Shown in pieces: positions 31,342 to 39,363 of a stretch of DNA of 43,487 nt (positions are counted from its first letter, which is position 1; each line of letters starts with the position of its first letter). The notes under the pieces are model-generated. The model saw only the letters and a program-made list of their open reading frames with translations, ran no database searches and was not told the origin of the DNA. The stretch spans positions 1 to 43,487 of the forward strand of contig CAYLLY010000012.1 in NCBI GenBank assembly GCA_964384595.1, written 5' to 3'. The translations under genes were made by a program, and so were the position numbers. This DNA comes from SCTG01 sp964384595. GTDB taxonomy: Bacteria; Nitrospirota; Nitrospiria; Nitrospirales; NS-4.

Positions 31342-34053
31342 CTAAACCTTTTCGATCGTGACGCGGGTGAACTTGAACGTCGGCACGCCCGTGGTGGCGT
31401 CCACCACGCAGTCCGCCAAATCTATTACGGGCGGCTCGTTGAAATGTTCGGGGAAGAAGCAGGTTCCCGGCGCCAGATCGGGATTCGACTCGGTCCGCAG
31501 CTCGACGACACCCCGCGCCGACGCGACGCGCACCACATCGTTGGCGCCGACCTGCAGCCGCGCGAGGTCGGCTTGGCTCATCTGCAGCCGGCCCTTGCTG
31601 GGAGAGAGCTGCACCAGCCCCGAGGCGCGCGTCGAGAGCTTGCCCGAATGATAGAGCACTTGCCCGATCTGCAATGCAAACGGCCTGCCGGCCTCGGCAA
31701 ACGGCTTCGCCGGCTGGGCAGGCTCCGAGCCGGTCGCGTAGCGCCCTGCCACTTCCCGGACGTAGCCATCGCGCAGGTAGGCGTCAGGGTTGGCCGTCAG
31801 GGGCCTGGCCTCGCCGAGGTTGTAGTACCCGGGGAGCAGCTTCATGATCTCCCGCTGCACGGCCTGCGGCCCCTCGTAGTCCATCGGATAGCCGAGCGCC
31901 GTACCCAGCGCCGCGAAGATCTCCCAATCCGGATGCGCCTCCTCGTACGGTTCCAGCGCGGGACGGACGCGGTTCACTTTGCCTTCGAGATTGGTGAAGG
32001 TGCCGTCCTTCTCCGCGAACGTGCAGGCCGGCAGCACCACGTGCGCGAGCCGGCCGGTCTCGGTCAGGAAGGGGTCCTGGCAGATCAGCAACTCGACCTT
32101 CTCCAGCGCTTCGCGCACGCCCGTCGAGGCCGGCAGCGTCGCGAGGGGATTCTCGCCCACGAGATACAGCGCCTTGATCTCCCCGCGCCGGCAACGGTCC
32201 AGCATCTCCATGAGAGGGGCGCCGGGGCCGGCGGGCAGTGTCGCGTTCCAGGCACCGGCGAACGTGGCACGGGCCGCTTCATCGGAATAGGCGGCCTGCC
32301 CCGGCAGAAGTTCAGGAGCAACACCCATATCCACGGCGCCCTGTTCGTTGGCCTCTTCCGGCAAGGCGTTCACGCCGCAGCCGGGCTTCGTCAGCTTGCC
32401 GGTCACCCAGGCCAGGTCCACCAGATTCAGGACATTCGCATAGCCGTTGGCCTGCCGCGTCACGCCCTCGGCGCAGAGGATCACGGCCCTGGGTGCTTCC
32501 GCGTACAGCCGTGCCGTCTCGACCGCAATCTCCCTGGTCACGCAGGTCCTGGCGGTCAACGCGTCCCACGACAGGCCGGATACGGCCTGCTTCAGTGCGG
32601 CGAAGGCGTCGGGCGCGGCGCTCACGGCCGCTTCGTCCACCAGGTCTTCCTCGACCACGGCCTTGACCAGTGCCTTGATGACCCCTTCCTCGCTCCCGGC
32701 CGCGATCGGCAGCGGATGGGTCGCCAGCTTGGCGATGTTGGTCATCCGCGACGACGCGACGATCACCTGCGCCCCGTAAACACGGAGGGCCTCCTTGACC
32801 CGCAGGCCGGCGACGGGATTGGTCTCCGTAATGTCGGTGCCGATGAGCAGGAGCACGTTGGCCTTCGTGATCTGCTCGTAGCCGTTCATCATCCGGCCGA
32901 TCCCGGCGGCGTGCCGCATGGCGCGCGTGAAATTCAGATGCCCGTACCGGGCGCTGCTGTCCACGTGATTGGTCCCGACGGCCGCGCGCAGCAGCTTCTG
33001 GAACAGATAGAGTTCCTCATTAGTGCAGCGCGCCGTGATGAGCCCCGCGATCGCGCGGGGACCGTGCCGGGCCTTGATCCTGGCCAGCCGCCCGGCCGCC
33101 ACATCCATCGCCTCAAACCAGGACTTGGGAACGAGCCCCTCGTCGGTGCGGACCAGCGGTCCGCTCAGCCGTTCCTTGCTGTCGATGTACTGGAAGCCGA
33201 ACCGCCCGCGGACGCACAGCCCGCCGTGCCCCTTGGCGGTTTCCGCGCGATCGCCCCACTTGTTCTTCCAGGAGAGCGGCGAAGTCACGCGCTGGACGTC
33301 CTTCCCGCTGGTCTCGATGTGCATCTGGCAGCCGTCGGCGCAGTAGGCGCACGTGCTCGTCGTCTTCTTCAACTGCCAGGGCTTGTACACGTACTTGGAA
33401 TACTTGTTCGTGATGGCGCCGACGGGGCAGACCGCCAGGCAGTCGCCGCAGAACTCGCAGACGAGGCCCTTGTCGCCCTTCGCCACCACGTGGGTGCTGC
33501 CTTCCTTCTTGAAGAACTGCAGGGCGTCCACCATCTGCACGTCCTTGCAGATGTTGATGCACTCCCCGCAGAGAATGCAGCGGTTCATGTTGAAATCGAG
33601 GACGAGGCTCCGGCGGTCCTCCGGCAGGCCCTTGGGCTTGGCGTTGACGAGGCCCGTGACCCCGTGTTTGAAGGCGGTGTCCTGGAGCTCGCAATGGCCG
33701 TCGGCGTCGCAGACCGGGCAATCGAGCGGATGGATCGTGAGGTGCTTCTCCACCGCCTTCTTCCGGGCCTGGAACAGATCGTCGCCTTCGGTCCGCACCT
33801 GCAAGCCCGCTTCGGCCTTGGCGGTGCAGGAGCGCACCGGCGCCTTCTTGCCCTCCACCATGACCAGGCACATCCCACAGGAGCCGAACGGATCGAAGGT
33901 GTAGTGGTAGCACATGGCCGGGATGATCTTGCCGGTCTGGGAGATGACGTCGTAAAGCGACACGCCCGCCTTGGCCTGCACCGGCTGCCCGTCGATGGTC
34001 AGCTCGATGCCGGGCGCCGCGACGTCGGGGGAGGTGACTGGCTTTAGTGCCAT
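31342..34053 (-). CDS. nuoG: NADH-quinone oxidoreductase subunit G
   Basis: 903-residue iron-sulfur subunit. The N-terminal 2Fe-2S ferredoxin domain (YTFDPFGSCGMCLVMVEGKKAPVRSC), the His-coordinated cluster (HPLDCPVCDADGHCELQ) and two 4Fe-4S motifs (CILCGECINICKDVQ; CEFCGDCLAVCPVGAI) are complete. The molybdopterin-oxidoreductase-like domain begins with another 4Fe-4S site (CAYCADGCQM ... GGLCVRGRFGFQY), followed by the long C-terminal domain. Gene order D-G directly, without nuoE and nuoF, leaves NuoG without its normal NADH-oxidising partners in this cluster. It may take or give electrons to another carrier such as ferredoxin, or use E and F encoded elsewhere. Confidence 0.95.
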   Translation of the reverse strand: MALKPVTSPDVAAPGIELTIDGQPVQAKAGVSLYDVISQTGKIIPAMCYHYTFDPFGSCGMCLVMVEGKKAPVRSCTAKAEAGLQVRTEGDDLFQARKKAVEKHLTIHPLDCPVCDADGHCELQDTAFKHGVTGLVNAKPKGLPEDRRSLVLDFNMNRCILCGECINICKDVQMVDALQFFKKEGSTHVVAKGDKGLVCEFCGDCLAVCPVGAITNKYSKYVYKPWQLKKTTSTCAYCADGCQMHIETSGKDVQRVTSPLSWKNKWGDRAETAKGHGGLCVRGRFGFQYIDSKERLSGPLVRTDEGLVPKSWFEAMDVAAGRLARIKARHGPRAIAGLITARCTNEELYLFQKLLRAAVGTNHVDSSARYGHLNFTRAMRHAAGIGRMMNGYEQITKANVLLLIGTDITETNPVAGLRVKEALRVYGAQVIVASSRMTNIAKLATHPLPIAAGSEEGVIKALVKAVVEEDLVDEAAVSAAPDAFAALKQAVSGLSWDALTARTCVTREIAVETARLYAEAPRAVILCAEGVTRQANGYANVLNLVDLAWVTGKLTKPGCGVNALPEEANEQGAVDMGVAPELLPGQAAYSDEAARATFAGAWNATLPAGPGAPLMEMLDRCRRGEIKALYLVGENPLATLPASTGVREALEKVELLICQDPFLTETGRLAHVVLPACTFAEKDGTFTNLEGKVNRVRPALEPYEEAHPDWEIFAALGTALGYPMDYEGPQAVQREIMKLLPGYYNLGEARPLTANPDAYLRDGYVREVAGRYATGSEPAQPAKPFAEAGRPFALQIGQVLYHSGKLSTRASGLVQLSPSKGRLQMSQADLARLQVGANDVVRVASARGVVELRTESNPDLAPGTCFFPEHFNEPPVIDLADCVVDATTGVPTFKFTRVTIEKV

Positions 34054-34067
34054 TGCTCGTTCCTCGC

Positions 34068-34145
34068 CGTTATACGTTAAACGTTATTCGTTAAACGGAA
34101 GATCATGCATTTCACGATTAACGATTACACGTTTAACGATTAACG
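34068..34145. repeat. Tandem 7-bp repeat pair (CGTTNNN type) between nuoD and nuoG
   Basis: Left block 34068-34098 (CGTTATA, CGTTAAA, CGTTATT, CGTTAAA, CGG), spacer AAGATCATGCATTT, right block about 34113-34145 in the opposite sense (CGATTAA, CGATTAC, ACGTTTAA, CGATTAA, CG). It occupies the place where nuoE and nuoF normally lie. Confidence 0.85.
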
Positions 34146-34151
34146 TCTTCA

Positions 34152-35402
34152 CTAACGGTCGCACTCCCCCATCACGATATCGTACGTGCCGAAGATCGTC
34201 ACGATATCGGCGATCATGTAGCCGCGGGCCATGTAGTCGAACGCCCCCATGTGGATGAAGGACGGCGAGCGAATCTTCAACCGGTAGGGTTTCCCCTCGC
34301 CGTTGCTGACGATGTAGAACCCCAGTTCGCCTTTCGCGGCTTCAGTCCCGCAATAGATCTCGCCCTTCGGCGCCTGAAATCCCTGCGAGAAGAGCTTGAA
34401 CTGCTGGATCATGCTCGCGAGGTCGTTGAAAACCTTCTCCTTCGGCGGCAGGGTCACGCTGGGGACGTAGGCCATAACCGGCCCGTCCGGGATCTTGTCC
34501 AGCAGTTGCCGAACCATGCTCAGGCTCTGCCGCATCTCTTCGATGCGGATCCAGTACCGGTCGTAGGTGTCGCCGTTCTTCCCGACCGGGACGCTCCACT
34601 CGCACTCGCCGTAGGCGGCATAGGGCTCGAATTTGCGCAGGTCGTAGTCCACGCCGGAGCCTCGCAGCGTCGGCCCGCTCAGGCCGAAATTGATGGCGTC
34701 CTCGGCCGAGATTACCGCCACGCCCTTCGTGCGGGAGAGCCAGATGCGGTTGGTTTCGAGGAACGTCACGTATTCGTCGATCTTCGGGGGGAAGTAGCCG
34801 ACGAAGCGGCGCAGCTTCTCGACGAGGTCCGGCGTGAAGTCCCGCTCGACGCCCCCGATCCGGTACCAACTGGTCGTGAGCCGGGCCCCGCACAATTCGT
34901 CGAAGAAATCGAGCAGGATTTCCCGGTCGCGGAACGTGTAGAAGAACACGGTCATCGCGCCGATGTCGAGGGCCTGCGTCCCCAGCCAGAACAGATGGCC
35001 GATGATCCGCTGCACCTCGGCGACGATCGTGCGCAGGTATTCCGCACGGGGCGGAATCGTCATGTCCATCAGCTTTTCGACGGCCCGGCAGTAAGCGAAG
35101 TTGTTGTACATGGCGCAGATGTAGTCCAGACGGTCGGTGTGGGGGATGAACTGCTGGTAGGTGCCGTCCTCCGCCAGTTTTTCCACGCCGCGGTGGAGGA
35201 ACCCCATGACCGGGACGGCCTTGACGATCCGCTCGCCTTCCAGCGCCAACACCACCTTCAGCACGCCGTGCGTGCTGGGGTGCTGCGGCCCCATGTTGAG
35301 CATCATCTCCTCGGTCCGCAGTGTCGGCAGCGCGAGGGTTTCCGGATGCTCCGGGTCGACCTTATAGACGGTCGTGCGCTGATCTTCGAACGGTTGCGTC
35401 AT
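34152..35402 (-). CDS. nuoD: NADH-quinone oxidoreductase subunit D (49-kDa type)
   Basis: 416-residue subunit that forms the quinone-binding site with NuoB. The N-terminal MLNMGPQHPSTHGVLKVVLALEGE with the quinone-contacting histidine and the GFLHRGVEKLAE and DRLDYICAMYNNFAYCRAVE blocks are typical. A hydrogenase-like C-terminus ends DIVMGECDR. It is a separate protein from NuoC (not fused), with a 6-bp gap to nuoC. Confidence 0.96.
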   Translation of the reverse strand: MTQPFEDQRTTVYKVDPEHPETLALPTLRTEEMMLNMGPQHPSTHGVLKVVLALEGERIVKAVPVMGFLHRGVEKLAEDGTYQQFIPHTDRLDYICAMYNNFAYCRAVEKLMDMTIPPRAEYLRTIVAEVQRIIGHLFWLGTQALDIGAMTVFFYTFRDREILLDFFDELCGARLTTSWYRIGGVERDFTPDLVEKLRRFVGYFPPKIDEYVTFLETNRIWLSRTKGVAVISAEDAINFGLSGPTLRGSGVDYDLRKFEPYAAYGECEWSVPVGKNGDTYDRYWIRIEEMRQSLSMVRQLLDKIPDGPVMAYVPSVTLPPKEKVFNDLASMIQQFKLFSQGFQAPKGEIYCGTEAAKGELGFYIVSNGEGKPYRLKIRSPSFIHMGAFDYMARGYMIADIVTIFGTYDIVMGECDR

Positions 35403-35408
35403 GGTCCC

Positions 35409-35906
35409 TCAAACGGTCTTCTCCCCGATGAAGGGGAACGTGTCGCGCCATCCTTTGCCGCGGACCGGAAAGTCCTTGCGCAGCGGAAACCCTTCCGGAT
35501 AATCGTCCGGCAGGAGGATCCGCACGAGGTTCGGGTGGTTGCGGAACCGGATCCCCATCATGTCGTAGACTTCGCGTTCCATGAAATCCGCGCCCTTCCA
35601 GATGTCCGTCATGGAATCCACCACGCAATCGTCTTCCGGCACGCGGGCCTTCACGCGGACCCGCGCCCGGCGCCGGATGGAATAGCACTCGTAGACGACC
35701 TCGAAGCGTTCGGGGTGGTCCGGCCAGTCCACAGAGCTCACATGGACGATGTAGTCGTAGTCCATGCCGGGATCGTCGTGCAGGTATCGGCACACGGCGT
35801 GGAGGTGCTCCCGCGCCACCTGGATGGTCAGGTCCCCCCGCCACTCGACGGCCTGCCGGAAGGCCTCCGGGAACGCCTGCTGGATCTTCTCGGCGACGGG
35901 ATGCAC
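35409..35906 (-). CDS. nuoC: NADH-quinone oxidoreductase subunit C (30-kDa type)
   Basis: 165-residue connecting subunit. The family signature is visible in DIWKGADFMEREVYDMMGIRFRNHPNLVRILLPDDYPEGFPLRKDFPVRG, which resembles the ERE-DxxGixFxgHPdLrRilldddweGhPLRKD block. It has no cofactor. Length and position between nuoB (3 bp) and nuoD are normal for complex I operons with separate C and D genes. Confidence 0.95.
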   Translation of the reverse strand: MHPVAEKIQQAFPEAFRQAVEWRGDLTIQVAREHLHAVCRYLHDDPGMDYDYIVHVSSVDWPDHPERFEVVYECYSIRRRARVRVKARVPEDDCVVDSMTDIWKGADFMEREVYDMMGIRFRNHPNLVRILLPDDYPEGFPLRKDFPVRGKGWRDTFPFIGEKTV

Positions 35907-35909
35907 GGG

Positions 35910-36449
35910 CTAGGCCCTGGCCTGCTCGGGGGGCTTCTGATAGAGCACCCGCCGCTGCATGATCTGCTCCTGCAGCTTGAGGATGCCGTCAAACAGGGCT
36001 TCGGGAGTGGGCGGGCACCCCGGCACGTACATGTCCACGGGGATGAACCGGTCCACGCCCTGCACCACGCTGTAGCTGTCATAGATGTTGCCGGAGGTGG
36101 CGCAGGAGCCCATCGCGATCACGTAGCGCGGTTCCGGCATCTGATCGTAAATCTTGCGGATCACCGGCGCCATCCGGACGCAGACCGTGCCGGCGACGAT
36201 CATGAGGTCGGATTGCCGCGGCGAGGCCCGAAAGACGCCGGCGCCGTAGCGGTCGATGTCGTAGCGAGCGGAGACCGCGGCAATCATCTCGATGGCGCAG
36301 CACGCGAGGCCGAACGTCATCGGCCAGAGCGAGCCCTTGCGGGCCCAGTTGACCGCTTTCTCCAGCGTCATCAGGGCGTACCCCAGATCGCCGTCTTTGT
36401 CATGCCCGCGGGAGACCTGGATGAGGTTCGGGGGTGGGTTCAATCCCAT
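35910..36449 (-). CDS. nuoB: NADH-quinone oxidoreductase subunit B (cluster N2)
   Basis: 179-residue subunit that carries the terminal 4Fe-4S cluster N2. Its ligands are seen as the adjacent cysteines in TFGLACCAIEM, the cysteine in VIAMGSCATSGNIYD and the one in VPGCPPTPEALFDGIL. An arginine-rich loop SPRQSDLMIVAGTV is typical. The start overlaps the nuoA stop by 10 bp. The C-terminal extension (QEQIMQRRVLYQKPPEQARA) is short. Confidence 0.96.
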   Translation of the reverse strand: MGLNPPPNLIQVSRGHDKDGDLGYALMTLEKAVNWARKGSLWPMTFGLACCAIEMIAAVSARYDIDRYGAGVFRASPRQSDLMIVAGTVCVRMAPVIRKIYDQMPEPRYVIAMGSCATSGNIYDSYSVVQGVDRFIPVDMYVPGCPPTPEALFDGILKLQEQIMQRRVLYQKPPEQARA

Positions 36450-36823
36450 TCCAGGGCCCCTTTCTTCCAGGCGTAGACATATCCCACGACGAACAGCGCG
36501 ATGAAGATCAGCATCTCCACCATGCCGATCACGCCGATCCTGTCGAAGGCGATGGCCCAGGGGTAGAGAAACAGGATTTCAATGTCGAAGATCACGAACA
36601 GCATTGCAATAATGTAGTACCGCACCGGAAACGGCATGCGCGCGTCGGAGAAGGGTTCGCTGCCGCATTCGTACGCGCTGAGCTTTTCAGGATCGGGCAA
36701 CTTCGGCTGGAGGAAATGGCTGATGACGAGCGTCCCCGCGCCGAAGGCGAAGGCGACGACGATGAACACCAGCACCGGGAAATAATTCGCCAGATAAGCG
36801 AGGAGATGTGAGGCGCCGTCCAC
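36440..36823 (-). CDS. nuoA: NADH-quinone oxidoreductase subunit A
   Basis: 127-residue three-helix subunit starting at GTG 36823, which follows an ideal AGGAGG Shine-Dalgarno by 8 nt. The frame is open further upstream but that part covers the promoter and is not coding. The conserved loop LSAYECGSEPFSDARMPFPVRYYIIAMLFVIFDIE carries the Cys of the TMH1-2 loop near the quinone site. It is the first gene of the nuo operon, with a promoter at 36868-36897. Confidence 0.95.
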   Translation of the reverse strand: MDGASHLLAYLANYFPVLVFIVVAFAFGAGTLVISHFLQPKLPDPEKLSAYECGSEPFSDARMPFPVRYYIIAMLFVIFDIEILFLYPWAIAFDRIGVIGMVEMLIFIALFVVGYVYAWKKGALEWD

Positions 36824-36867
36824 CTTATAGCCTCCTACAAAAACAAAGACTTGCGACAAGAAGGAAA

Positions 36868-36897
36868 GTCTAGCATCGCGATTTCCGACAAAGCAAG
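36868..36897 (-). promoter_or_regulatory. Promoter of the nuo operon (TTGCTT-N18-TAGACT)
   Basis: Minus strand TTGCTT (36897-36892), 18-nt spacer, TAGACT (36873-36868), in the context CTTTGT..GATGCTAGACT. The leader would be about 38 nt and carries the AGGAGG. The form matches the promoters at 16336-16364 and 16937-16965. Confidence 0.55.
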
Positions 36898-36926
36898 CGC
36901 CCAAAAGGCCTAGTCGCGAATGGGTC

Positions 36927-37139
36927 TTACGGCTTTTTCGGTGGTCGGCGGGGCATCTTTTCCGAAGGAGTCCGCAGGCCGTCCGGGGCACGGCCGGAAC
37001 CCGCATCCCATTGTTCGGCCAGCGGTTCGGTGGTGCCGGTCCTTCGATGGATCTGCGTGCGGATGCGTTTGGGGGCGGTCTTGCCGTAATCGGGCGGGTC
37101 AGGCTGGTTGGTCAATGTTCTGCGGTCGAGCTTGGCCAT
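36927..37139 (-). CDS. Small basic hypothetical protein
   Basis: 70-residue frame rich in Arg, Lys, Pro and Thr, starting MAKLDRRTLTNQPDPPDYGK and ending RRPPKKP. It begins 15 bp after the stop of the preceding minus-strand gene (37155), with AAAGGA about 11 nt before the ATG, so it looks operonic. There is no recognised domain or membrane segment, and the composition suggests a disordered, possibly nucleic-acid-binding peptide. It could also be a chance frame between 37155 and the nuo promoter. Confidence 0.4.
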   Translation of the reverse strand: MAKLDRRTLTNQPDPPDYGKTAPKRIRTQIHRRTGTTEPLAEQWDAGSGRAPDGLRTPSEKMPRRPPKKP

Positions 37140-37154
37140 TGTCGCTGCGGTCCT

Positions 37155-37649
37155 TTATAAAGACCCGCCCGGTTTCCCTAGGGGCCGGGGCGGTAACGGC
37201 ACCGGCCCGCGCGGAGCCTCGTCGGGCGCCATCGGGTCGTACAGCCGCTCGTTCCCGTTCACGCCGTCTTCTTCGATGTCGATCCACATCTCGCCCTTGG
37301 CCGGCTCGAATTCGCCGTCGCCGTTCCGATCCACCCAGTAAAACAACGGATGAGAAAACGTGATCGCGACCTCATACCCGTACTGGTTCACGGTCACCTT
37401 GTAGGTGCGGCGGGCGGTCATGAAGTCCGGCTTGCTCTCCAGGCTCGTCATCGTGAAGACGCGGAAGAACAGATTGCTTCGCCAGTCGTAGTGTGCGTCC
37501 ACTTCACGGCGATCGAATTCATCCGGTTCGATGGGCAGGGCCGACTTTTCAGTCGAAGGACTCGCGATTCCCGTCTCACCCGAATCGAGGACGCCGACAA
37601 TAAAAAGGGCCCCGATCGCCAGCCCGACGACTCTGAGTGCAAGTCGCAT
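37155..37649 (-). CDS. Secreted hypothetical protein with EF-hand-like loop
   Basis: 164 residues with an N-terminal hydrophobic segment (MRLALRVVGLAIGALFIVGV) that is a signal peptide or anchor. The mature part contains DAHYDWRSNLFFRVFTMTSLESKP and a calcium-loop-like WVDRNGDGEFEPAKGE (DxNxDGxF), followed by a second acidic EEDGVNGNE. It ends in a Pro-rich tail. I do not recognise the family. It is divergent from the OmpA-family gene at 37755 and apparently co-transcribed with the small gene at 36927. Confidence 0.65.
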   Translation of the reverse strand: MRLALRVVGLAIGALFIVGVLDSGETGIASPSTEKSALPIEPDEFDRREVDAHYDWRSNLFFRVFTMTSLESKPDFMTARRTYKVTVNQYGYEVAITFSHPLFYWVDRNGDGEFEPAKGEMWIDIEEDGVNGNERLYDPMAPDEAPRGPVPLPPRPLGKPGGSL

Positions 37650-37698
37650 TTCGTTACCGTAGCATCATCCTAACCCCTCGTCAATCAAGTGTATTCTC

Positions 37699-37726
37699 TT
37701 GACATCTGAACGATTTCTGTTATCCT
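37699..37726 (+). promoter_or_regulatory. Promoter of the OmpA-family gene
   Basis: TTGACA (37699-37704), 16-nt spacer, TATCCT (37721-37726), about 28 nt upstream of the ATG at 37755, which also has a GGAGGG Shine-Dalgarno. Confidence 0.6.
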
Positions 37727-37754
37727 GCCCCTGGTACGAACACGGAGGGCACGC

Positions 37755-39011
37755 ATGGGCAGAATACCGCGCAAGCTGGAATGGGGTGGAGTCCTTCTCG
37801 CCATGGCGTATTCCGGCATGCTGCTCGGATCCGGCGCCATTGTCCTCGCCGGAAGCGCTCCCCCTACGTCCGCAAATTCGGCCGCGGTTAAGTTGGATCT
37901 CGACCAGGCCATGGCCCTTCAAAGCGGCTATGTGCAGGCCTTTCCGGAGCCCGTGTCCGGCATGGTGATTGGCACCAAGGAGGCCAAACGCCTGTTCGGG
38001 CAAGGCGACATTCTCTACCTCCGGCTTGCGCCGACGACGGACGCGAAGGCGGGCGATCGGTTCACCATCTTCAGGCCTACCATTCAAGTATATCACCCGG
38101 TCACGCGCGACTACATTGGGCGGATGGTCGTCCTCCTCGGCATCCTGGAGATTGCCAAAGAACCGGGCGAAGGCGTGACGGAGGCCCGGATCGTGCGCGC
38201 CTTCGACGTCATGGCGCCGGGCGATCTCCTGAAGCCGTACGAGGCGCCGCCGCCGGTACCCACCCAGCAGGTAACCAGCGGCCCCGTTACGGGGATTGTC
38301 CTTGATTTCTTGGCCCCGCGACAGCTCACAGGACAGTCGGAAATCGTCTACCTCGATAAAGGAGAGCTGGACGGACTGGCCCTGGGCGACCGCTTCAGTG
38401 TTTCCCATCGGGGTCAACGGCTATCCGCCACGAGCCGGAATCCCGATCACGTGATCGCCGAGCTCAAGGTGATCGGCTTGCAGGCGCGGACGGCGACGGC
38501 GTATGTGCTGAAGAGCTCCGACGCCATCCGGCGCGGCGACACCATCAACCGCCTCCCTCCTCCCCCCCCGAAAGCTGAACCGGCCGCCGCCCCGCCCAAG
38601 GAAGCCGCCGCAGACACAATGGCGGTCGCGAAAGCTGCGCCTGCCGTAGCCCCACCCGCGGCGGCGCCGAAGCCCGTCATGAAGGACTTCGAGGACGTGC
38701 CCTTCGCCTTCAACAGATGGCAACTCTCGGATCAGGCCAAGAAGACCCTCGCCGAGCATGCGGCGTATCTCAAGGAGAACCCCACGCTCGCAGTCACCAT
38801 CGAAGGCTATGCGGACGAGCGCGGCAGACCCGAGCTCAATCGCGGTCTGGGCGAGAAACGGGCGGAGGAAGTCCGCCGGTTTCTCGCCGACTCGGGCGTG
38901 AAGAATACCCTCACGGTGATCAGCTACGGAGAGGACAAGCCGGTCTGCACGGAGAAAAACGAGGCCTGCTACGCGAAGAACCGGCGCGTCCATCTGGCGG
39001 CGGGAAGTTGA
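37755..39011 (+). CDS. Envelope protein with C-terminal OmpA peptidoglycan-binding domain
   Basis: 418-residue exported protein. The N-terminal hydrophobic segment (GGVLLAMAYSGMLLGSGAIVLAGS) acts as signal or anchor. Two similar segments follow (about 65-160 and 175-270), each ending in a GD(L/T)L/I-type turn (MAPGDLLKPYE; IRRGDTINRLP), suggesting an internal duplication. A long Pro/Ala linker (about 272-315) leads to an OmpA/Pal-type domain: VPFAFNRWQLSDQAKKTLAEHAAYL, VTIEGYADERGRPELNRGLGEKRAEEVRRFL, ISYGEDKPVC and NRRVHL. The domain should bind peptidoglycan. Two cysteines near the end (PVCTEKNEACYAKNRR) match Pal-like proteins that have this insert. Confidence 0.85.
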   Translation: MGRIPRKLEWGGVLLAMAYSGMLLGSGAIVLAGSAPPTSANSAAVKLDLDQAMALQSGYVQAFPEPVSGMVIGTKEAKRLFGQGDILYLRLAPTTDAKAGDRFTIFRPTIQVYHPVTRDYIGRMVVLLGILEIAKEPGEGVTEARIVRAFDVMAPGDLLKPYEAPPPVPTQQVTSGPVTGIVLDFLAPRQLTGQSEIVYLDKGELDGLALGDRFSVSHRGQRLSATSRNPDHVIAELKVIGLQARTATAYVLKSSDAIRRGDTINRLPPPPPKAEPAAAPPKEAAADTMAVAKAAPAVAPPAAAPKPVMKDFEDVPFAFNRWQLSDQAKKTLAEHAAYLKENPTLAVTIEGYADERGRPELNRGLGEKRAEEVRRFLADSGVKNTLTVISYGEDKPVCTEKNEACYAKNRRVHLAAGS

Positions 39012-39047
39012 TTGACTTCATCGGCCGCGTCGATTAGGATGAATGGT

Positions 39048-39338
39048 ATGATTCTGCGAGCGGCCATCGCTTTGCTGTTTGCCGGCCTTCTGGGTGGGGC
39101 GTCGAGCGCGCTGGCAGGGGAGCAATTCGCCGGCGAGGTCCTGAAGGTGGACGTCGCGGCGAACAAGCTGACCGTGAAGAAGGCGGACGGGAATCGCTTC
39201 ACCTTCGCGGTCGACCCCAAGACGGCGTTCACGGGCAGCCGCAAATCGCTCAACGATCTGGCCAAGGGCGACCAAGTCACGGTGGAGTTCCAGACAGGAG
39301 GAGGCCAGTACATCGCGCTCCGGGTGTCCACCCCTTAA
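39048..39338 (+). CDS. Small secreted beta-rich hypothetical protein
   Basis: 96 residues from ATG 39048 (AGGA about 8 nt upstream; ATG 39039 is the alternative). A signal peptide (ILRAAIALLFAGLLGGASS, cleaved around ALA-GE) precedes a single small domain, GEVLKVDVAANKLTVKKADGNRFTFAVDPKTAFTGSRKSLNDLAKGDQVTVEF. This is a pattern of small OB/beta-barrel periplasmic proteins (DUF5666-like). Function is unknown. It follows the OmpA-family gene by 36 bp. Confidence 0.7.
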   Translation: MILRAAIALLFAGLLGGASSALAGEQFAGEVLKVDVAANKLTVKKADGNRFTFAVDPKTAFTGSRKSLNDLAKGDQVTVEFQTGGGQYIALRVSTP

Positions 39339-39363
39339 GTCCCTGCACGTCGGCTTTGTCTCG

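Noticed and set aside
30734..31342. A hidden nuoH between nuoG and nuoI
   Set aside because: Only 17 bp separate the two genes; a NuoH of about 330 residues cannot fit, and no NuoH-like frame was seen elsewhere in the window.
31324..34047. Long plus-strand open frame opposite nuoG (about 900 codons)
   Set aside because: NuoG on the minus strand carries all expected iron-sulfur motifs; the plus frame is His/Arg/Gly-rich with no recognisable domain.
30150..34145. Heptad repeat blocks as a CRISPR array
   Set aside because: Units are 7 bp without spacers of regular length, and there are no cas genes.
37650..37690. Minus-strand promoter TTGACG-N17-TACGGT for the gene at 37155
   Set aside because: The fit is weak and it would end only about 6 nt from the ATG; not strong enough to list.
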